Below are positions 59,122 to 64,000 of a stretch of DNA of 64,000 nt, one piece after another. Position 1 is the first letter of the stretch. Each line of letters begins with the position of its first letter. The position numbers and the translations under genes are program-made. The DNA is from an uncultured SAR116 cluster alpha proteobacterium. GTDB taxonomy: Bacteria; Pseudomonadota; Alphaproteobacteria; Puniceispirillales; Marisalimonadaceae. The notes beneath the pieces were generated by a model that ran no database searches, was not told the origin of the DNA, and worked only from the letters and a program-made list of their open reading frames with translations. The stretch is taken from contig CACMYY010000001.1 of the NCBI GenBank assembly GCA_902618025.1, positions 62,001 to 126,000 on the forward strand, given 5' to 3'.

Positions 59122-60375
59122 TTAAATATTATTTGGGAATTTTAATACTTTTACATTTTCACCATTGCTTATTGATTTTTCGAATGGGTCTCTTACAATC
59201 AAACAGTCAGCTCTTGAAAAATTTGTAATCATAGAGCTATCTTGCAATTTAAATGGTGTAACGTTTAACTTACCATTATTATAGCTTGATTTTGCTCTTA
59301 CAAAATCTAGTCTTTTATCATTTTTGAGCATTTTTCCATTTAAAACACCATTTTCAAAATTTGGAAAAGAACTATTGTCACCTAACATTTTTCTTATAGC
59401 TATATTTACAAATATTAATGAGCAAACACCTGAAGACACAGGATTTCCAGGTAATCCCATTAATGGAGTTTTATTTATTTTTGAAAAAAGTAAAGGTTTT
59501 CCAGGTCTCATAGCTATTTTCCAGAATTCAATCTTGTTCTTAAATTTTGATAAAGCTTTTTGTATTAGATCATATTTTCCAACAGAAACTCCTCCAGTTG
59601 TTATAATTAAATCACTATCAAGAGCATTCTCTAAAATTTCAAAAATATCTTGTAAATTATCTTTAGCAACTGGTAAAATTCTTGCTATTCCTCCAAACTC
59701 CTGAACCATAGATGCTAACATAAGGCTGTTTCCATTAGGAATTTTATCTTTTGATATTTGCTCTCCTACTTTTAAAATTTCATTACCAGTAGATAAAATA
59801 GAGACTGTTGGTTTTCTAGATACTGTCAACCAAGCTTGTCCAGTCATAGCAATAGATCCAAGGTGACGTGATTTTAGAATCGTACCTTCTTTAAAAAGTA
59901 TGTTGTTTTTTTCAAAATCTAACCCTTTTTTACGAACAAACTGATTTTTTTTAGGAGTTTCTTCAACTATTATAAAATTTTCATTATTTAAAATTTTAAC
60001 ATCCTCTTGAATAATTACTGTATTGCTACCTTTAGGTAATTTAGCACCTGTAAAAATTCTGACTGTTTCTAATGTGTTAATTTTTTTAGTATAAGGAATA
60101 CCAGCAGAGGATTCTCCAACAATTTTGAACTTTTTAATTCTATCGTCTTTTACTTTAATAAAATCTCTGTAATTTACGGCATATCCATCCATTGAAGAAA
60201 CATCATACTTAGGGTTGTCTATGTCACTTATTATGGGTTTGGCGAGGCACCTTCCTAAAGCATCATTTAGAAAAATCTCTTCATTACTAATTTTTTGAAA
60301 GCTTAATTTAATTTTATTGATTGCTTCATCTAAGGACAGCAAATCAGACTGCATTGAATTCTCCAGATTTTCCAC
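59122..60375 (-). CDS. moeA: molybdopterin molybdenumtransferase
   Basis: SSMDGYAVNYRDF, TGAKLPKGSNTVIIQED, TTGGVSVGKYDLI, MRPGKPLLF, LPGNPVSS; start may be internal. Confidence 0.95.
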   Translation of the reverse strand: MENLENSMQSDLLSLDEAINKIKLSFQKISNEEIFLNDALGRCLAKPIISDIDNPKYDVSSMDGYAVNYRDFIKVKDDRIKKFKIVGESSAGIPYTKKINTLETVRIFTGAKLPKGSNTVIIQEDVKILNNENFIIVEETPKKNQFVRKKGLDFEKNNILFKEGTILKSRHLGSIAMTGQAWLTVSRKPTVSILSTGNEILKVGEQISKDKIPNGNSLMLASMVQEFGGIARILPVAKDNLQDIFEILENALDSDLIITTGGVSVGKYDLIQKALSKFKNKIEFWKIAMRPGKPLLFSKINKTPLMGLPGNPVSSGVCSLIFVNIAIRKMLGDNSSFPNFENGVLNGKMLKNDKRLDFVRAKSSYNNGKLNVTPFKLQDSSMITNFSRADCLIVRDPFEKSISNGENVKVLKFPNNI

Positions 60376-60826
60376 CAGATTTATGAATTAGTTTTATATT
60401 TGTTAATATCATTTCTCTGTCAATCGCCTTACACATGTCATAAATGGTAAGGCCAGCAACTGAGACTGCAGTTAAAGCTTCCATTTCAACTCCAGTTTTC
60501 CCAACAAGAGAGGCTTCAGCAGTAATTTTTACACAAGATTCTTCAATATTTGGTTCTAAATCAACATTAACATATGATAAGGGAATAGAGTGACATAAGG
60601 GGATAAGTTCATCTGTTTTTTTTGCGGCCATTATACCTGCTAACTTTGCAACATTAAGAACTTCACCTTTTTTAATTTGTAATTCTAATATTTTTTTTAG
60701 AGTATTTGCTTTCATAATGATTTTACCAGTTGCAATAGCTACGCGAACGGTAGAGTCTTTTTCGTTTATATTCACCATTGACGGGTTTCCGTTTTTATCA
60801 ACATGTGTAAGTTCATTCTTGCTCAA
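60344..60826 (-). CDS. moaC: cyclic pyranopterin monophosphate synthase
   Basis: KLAGIMAAKKTDELIPLCHSIPLSYVNVD, GVEMEALTAVSVAGLTIYDMCKAIDREM. Confidence 0.96.
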   Translation of the reverse strand: MSKNELTHVDKNGNPSMVNINEKDSTVRVAIATGKIIMKANTLKKILELQIKKGEVLNVAKLAGIMAAKKTDELIPLCHSIPLSYVNVDLEPNIEESCVKITAEASLVGKTGVEMEALTAVSVAGLTIYDMCKAIDREMILTNIKLIHKSGGKSGEFNAV

Positions 60827-60828
60827 TT

Positions 60829-61623
60829 TTAAATTCCTAATATTGTTTTTGTTGCTAAAGTTAAGTTTTTTTCTTTCATAAGGCTTTCTCCAATTAAAAA
60901 ATTTATTATCCCATTTTCTTTTAAGAACCTAAGTTCTGTTTGTGTTTTTAATCCACTTTCTGCCACGATAATTTTGTCTGGATCAATAAATTTTTTTAAT
61001 TTTATAGTATTATTAATATCTACTTCCATTGTTTTTAAATTTCGATTATTAACGCCAATTAATTTTGATTTAAGTTTATTAGCCATCTTAATTTCTTCGT
61101 GAGTATGTGTCTCAACAAGCACATCCATACCTAAATCTAAAGCCTCTTTTTCTAGTAAAATTGCTTCATCTAAATTAAGTGCTGCCATTATTAACAATAT
61201 ACAATCAGCACCTAATGACCTAGATTCTTTTATTTGCCAAGGATCAATTATAAAATCCTTCCTCAAAATTGGTAAATCAATTTCTTTTTTTATAATATTA
61301 ATATATTTATTATTTCCTTGAAAATATTTCTCATCAGTTAAAACAGATAAACAAGATGCACCTCCATCTTGATAACATTTTGCCAGTTCTAATGGATCAA
61401 AATCTTTTCTTATTAATCCTTTGCTCGGTGACGCTTTTTTTATTTCTGCTATGAGGTTAAACTTATTTGGATTATTAAGGTTTTCTATGAATTTTCTTGG
61501 TTTTGTTTGTTTGTCAATTTTCGATTGAAGATCAAAGTTATTTGCTTGATTTCTTCTAAAAGTAAATTCTTCTTTTTTATAGTTTATGATTTCTTGAAGC
61601 TTTATAACCATTTTAAATTTCAA
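60829..61623 (-). CDS. trpC: indole-3-glycerol phosphate synthase
   Basis: LIAEIKKASPSKGLIRKDFDPLELAKCYQDGGASCLSVLTD, LPILRKDFIIDPWQI, IGVNNRNLKTMEVD. Confidence 0.96.
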   Translation of the reverse strand: MKFKMVIKLQEIINYKKEEFTFRRNQANNFDLQSKIDKQTKPRKFIENLNNPNKFNLIAEIKKASPSKGLIRKDFDPLELAKCYQDGGASCLSVLTDEKYFQGNNKYINIIKKEIDLPILRKDFIIDPWQIKESRSLGADCILLIMAALNLDEAILLEKEALDLGMDVLVETHTHEEIKMANKLKSKLIGVNNRNLKTMEVDINNTIKLKKFIDPDKIIVAESGLKTQTELRFLKENGIINFLIGESLMKEKNLTLATKTILGI

Positions 61624-61625
61624 TC

Positions 61626-62648
61626 CTATAAATTAGTCATTTCTATTAACTTTTCTAATTTTTCCATAGCTTTTCCATTGTCTAGTGAATCCACTGATTT
61701 TAATGCACCCTCTCTAAGGTTTTGTGCATTGTCTGTTGCAACTAAAGCAGAGGCAGAGTTTAAAATAACTACATCTCTAAACTTACTTTTTTTTCCATTA
61801 AACAATTCAATGATTTCTCTAGCATTTTCTTCTGGTTCTCCGCCAATAATATCAGAAATTTTAGCAGTGGGAAGGTCTATATCTGATGGATTTATTGAAA
61901 ATTCTTTTATTATTCCATTTTTAAGTTCGGCGCAATAAGTCTCACCGGTTATTGTAACTTCGTCTAATCCGTCACTCCCATGGACTATCCATGCATGTGT
62001 AGATCCAAGATTTTTTAATGATTCTGCAAATGGTAAAATAAGAGATTTGTCATAAACACCTAATAATTGTTTCTTAACTAAAGCTGGGTTGGATAAAGGT
62101 CCTAACAAATTAAAAATAGTTCTTATGCCCATTTCTTGTCTTATTTTACCAACATATTTCATTGCAATGTGATGTTTTGGAGCAAGAAGAAAACAAATAC
62201 CAATTTCATCTAAACATTTTTCTACTATATCAAGCTCACAATCAATATTAACTGACAGAGATTTTAAAACATTTGCAGCCCCTGACTTAGAGGTAGCAGA
62301 ATAGTTTCCGTGTTTTGCTACGGGGATATTTGTTCCTGCTAGTACAAATGAAACAGCAGTTGATATATTTAATGTACCTAAATTGTCTCCTCCAGTTCCT
62401 ACAACATCGATTGTATTTTCTTTAGACTTAATTTTTGAACATTTATCTCTTAGAATTTCTGCTCCAGCTGCAATAACAGTTGGGTTATGGTTTTGCATTT
62501 TGATAGCTGTCAAAAAAGATGAAATTTGAGCGTCAGTTGCTTTTCCAGACATAATTATCTCAAATGCTGATTTACTTAATTGATAACTTAATTCTTTTCC
62601 ATCAGTAACAATTTTTAAAATGTTTTTTAATTCCAAATCATAATTCAT
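61626..62648 (-). CDS. trpD: anthranilate phosphoribosyltransferase
   Basis: DVVGTGGDNLGTLNISTAVSFVLAG, AKHGNYSATSKSGAANVLKSL, FNLLGPLSNPA, VHGSDGLDEVTI. Confidence 0.96.
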   Translation of the reverse strand: MNYDLELKNILKIVTDGKELSYQLSKSAFEIIMSGKATDAQISSFLTAIKMQNHNPTVIAAGAEILRDKCSKIKSKENTIDVVGTGGDNLGTLNISTAVSFVLAGTNIPVAKHGNYSATSKSGAANVLKSLSVNIDCELDIVEKCLDEIGICFLLAPKHHIAMKYVGKIRQEMGIRTIFNLLGPLSNPALVKKQLLGVYDKSLILPFAESLKNLGSTHAWIVHGSDGLDEVTITGETYCAELKNGIIKEFSINPSDIDLPTAKISDIIGGEPEENAREIIELFNGKKSKFRDVVILNSASALVATDNAQNLREGALKSVDSLDNGKAMEKLEKLIEMTNL

Positions 62649-62807
62649 TTATTAACTCATTCATAATTGTGTTAAAATAATATTAATTTATACTAGAGTT
62701 ATTTATTAATTTAATCTATCTTTCTTTATCAGTTATTATCATGTGGTATTATAATACTCACTATATTAAGTAATTGAAATTATTATAAAATAATAGGAAC
62801 TTTTTAA

Positions 62808-62836
62808 TTGACTGTTAAAGATAATAAGGTTAATTA
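62808..62836 (+). promoter_or_regulatory. candidate promoter upstream of rplM-rpsI
   Basis: TTGACT (62808-62813), 17-nt spacer, TAATTA (62831-62836); weak -10. Confidence 0.35.
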
Positions 62837-62875
62837 AGCATAAATTTAAAGAAATTTTTATTAAGGAATGATGAT

Positions 62876-63340
62876 ATGGCCTTAAAAGGTACTTATTCAG
62901 CAAAACCAAAAGATATTAATAAAGATTGGTTTGTCGTAGACGCAGAAGGGTTAGTCTTAGGACGCTTGGCTGCGATTATTGCAAATAGATTAAGAGGCAA
63001 ACACAAGGTTGGATACACTCCACATATGGCATGTGGTGACAATATAGTCGTAGTTAATTGTGAAAAAGTTGTTTTGACTGGAAACAAAAGAACTCAAAAA
63101 ACGTATTATTGGCATACAGGATACCCTGGAGGTATTAAGGAAAGAAAAGCTGATAAAATTTTAGATGGAAGATTTCCAGATAGAGTTATTCGTAAAGCTG
63201 TAGAAAGAATGGTTCCTCGTGGCCCACTTGGACGTCAAGTTATGAGGCAACTATATATATATGCAGGCAATAATCATCCTCATGAAGCTCAATCTCCAGT
63301 AACATTAGATGTAAAATCTATGAATAGAAAAAATAGTTAA
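62876..63340 (+). CDS. rplM: 50S ribosomal protein L13
   Basis: [54 protein letters not shown]. Confidence 0.97.
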   Translation: MALKGTYSAKPKDINKDWFVVDAEGLVLGRLAAIIANRLRGKHKVGYTPHMACGDNIVVVNCEKVVLTGNKRTQKTYYWHTGYPGGIKERKADKILDGRFPDRVIRKAVERMVPRGPLGRQVMRQLYIYAGNNHPHEAQSPVTLDVKSMNRKNS

Positions 63341-63349
63341 AGGTTTAAA

Positions 63350-63838
63350 ATGGCTGAAGAAAATAATAAAACAAATAATCTTGACGCTTTATCTAAATTA
63401 AAAGTTGATGATAAGAAAGAAGCTATCGTTAACGACCCTAAAATTGATACTCTTGGAAGGTCTTACGCAACAGGAAGAAGAAAAGAATCTACTGCTCGTG
63501 TATGGGTAAAACGAGGCACTGGAAAGATTTCTATTAATGGCAAAGAAATGATAAATTACTTTGCAAGACCAGTTCTTCAAATGCAACTGAATTTTGTGTT
63601 TGACGTGACTGAAAGAAAAGATCAGTTTGACGTTATTGCGACAGTAAAAGGTGGAGGATTGTCTGGGCAGGCAGGAGCTGTTAGACACGGTTTGAGTAGA
63701 GCTTTAAGCCTTTTTGAACCAGATCTCAGGAAACCATTAAAGTCTGCTGGAATGTTAACCAGAGATTCTAGAGTTGTAGAACGTAAAAAATATGGTAGAG
63801 CGAAAGCTAGAAAAAGTTTTCAATTTTCAAAACGATAA
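63350..63838 (+). CDS. rpsI: 30S ribosomal protein S9
   Basis: [45 protein letters not shown], terminal RKSFQFSKR. Confidence 0.97.
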   Translation: MAEENNKTNNLDALSKLKVDDKKEAIVNDPKIDTLGRSYATGRRKESTARVWVKRGTGKISINGKEMINYFARPVLQMQLNFVFDVTERKDQFDVIATVKGGGLSGQAGAVRHGLSRALSLFEPDLRKPLKSAGMLTRDSRVVERKKYGRAKARKSFQFSKR

Positions 63839-63864
63839 AGATAATAATGATGATTTAATTAACG

Positions 63865-63890
63865 AGGTGTGCAAAGCACACCTTTTTTTT
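63865..63890 (+). terminator. intrinsic terminator after rpsI
   Basis: Perfect 8-bp stem AGGTGTGC-AAA-GCACACCT followed by a T8 run. Confidence 0.92.
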
Positions 63891-63943
63891 ATCTTAAAAA
63901 TATTTTATAAATATTTTGTTATTTTAAATGAGAAGGAAATTTT

Positions 63944-64000
63944 ATGAAACCTATAAAAATAGGAATCGCAGGGCTTGGAAATGTAGGTGAAGAAGTAGCT
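63944..64000 (+). CDS. partial NAD-binding protein, probably homoserine dehydrogenase, cut by the window end
   Basis: MKPIKIGIAGLGNVGEEVA: Rossmann motif matching homoserine dehydrogenase N-termini; RBS-like AGAAGGAAAT upstream. Confidence 0.6.
   Translation, partial: MKPIKIGIAGLGNVGEEVA

Noticed and set aside
61507-61938. 143-aa plus-strand ORF spanning the trpC/trpD junction
   Set aside because: Antisense to two confidently identified genes
62649-62875. Possible r-protein leader upstream of rplM
   Set aside because: No convincing long-range pairing found by eye beyond a weak promoter, unlike the rpsB leader
1-64000. CRISPR array, prophage, IS element or defence island
   Set aside because: No regularly spaced repeats, transposase/integrase, phage structural or recognised defence genes seen

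Overview
This 64 kb window is AT-rich and densely coding, with the gene content and order of a streamlined marine-type alphaproteobacterial chromosome. That lineage call is inference from synteny and protein families; no phylogeny was run. About 1-4.7 kb is an accessory stretch: a NavBac-type sodium channel, small conserved hypotheticals, a GIY-YIG/DUF123-like protein, a SUMF1-domain gene split by one in-frame stop, and two small proteins missing from the ORF track. About 4.8-14.4 kb is metabolic: RraA-like, MATE, FeS-type photolyase-like, enolase-superfamily enzyme, FMN hydroxyacid dehydrogenase, YczE, TSUP, nitroreductase, PLP lyase. The rest is mostly conserved housekeeping: dapA-smpB-folK-rpoZ-spoT-pdxJ-acpS-lepB-rnc-era-recO-parC; a TRAP transporter followed by gamma-glutamyltransferase; bpt, hemB, proS, lolC/E-lolD, dnaE; rpsB-tsf-pyrH-frr-uppS-cdsA-dxr-rseP-bamA-ompH-lpxD-fabZ-lpxA-lpxI-lpxB; gltA, gltX, lexA, moeA, moaC, trpC, trpD; rplM-rpsI. 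No CRISPR array, rRNA, tRNA, prophage or IS element was seen. Best leads: a pseudoknot-capable leader upstream of rpsB; a TRAP large subunit with a roughly 330-residue charged, coiled-coil-like C-terminal tail; a cdsA N-terminus with no ATG/GTG/TTG start, in frame behind the uppS stop; a GTTC-N7-GTTC LexA box at lexA; a perfect hairpin between the TRAP binding-protein gene and its membrane subunits; and a SUMF1 gene broken by a single in-frame TAA.
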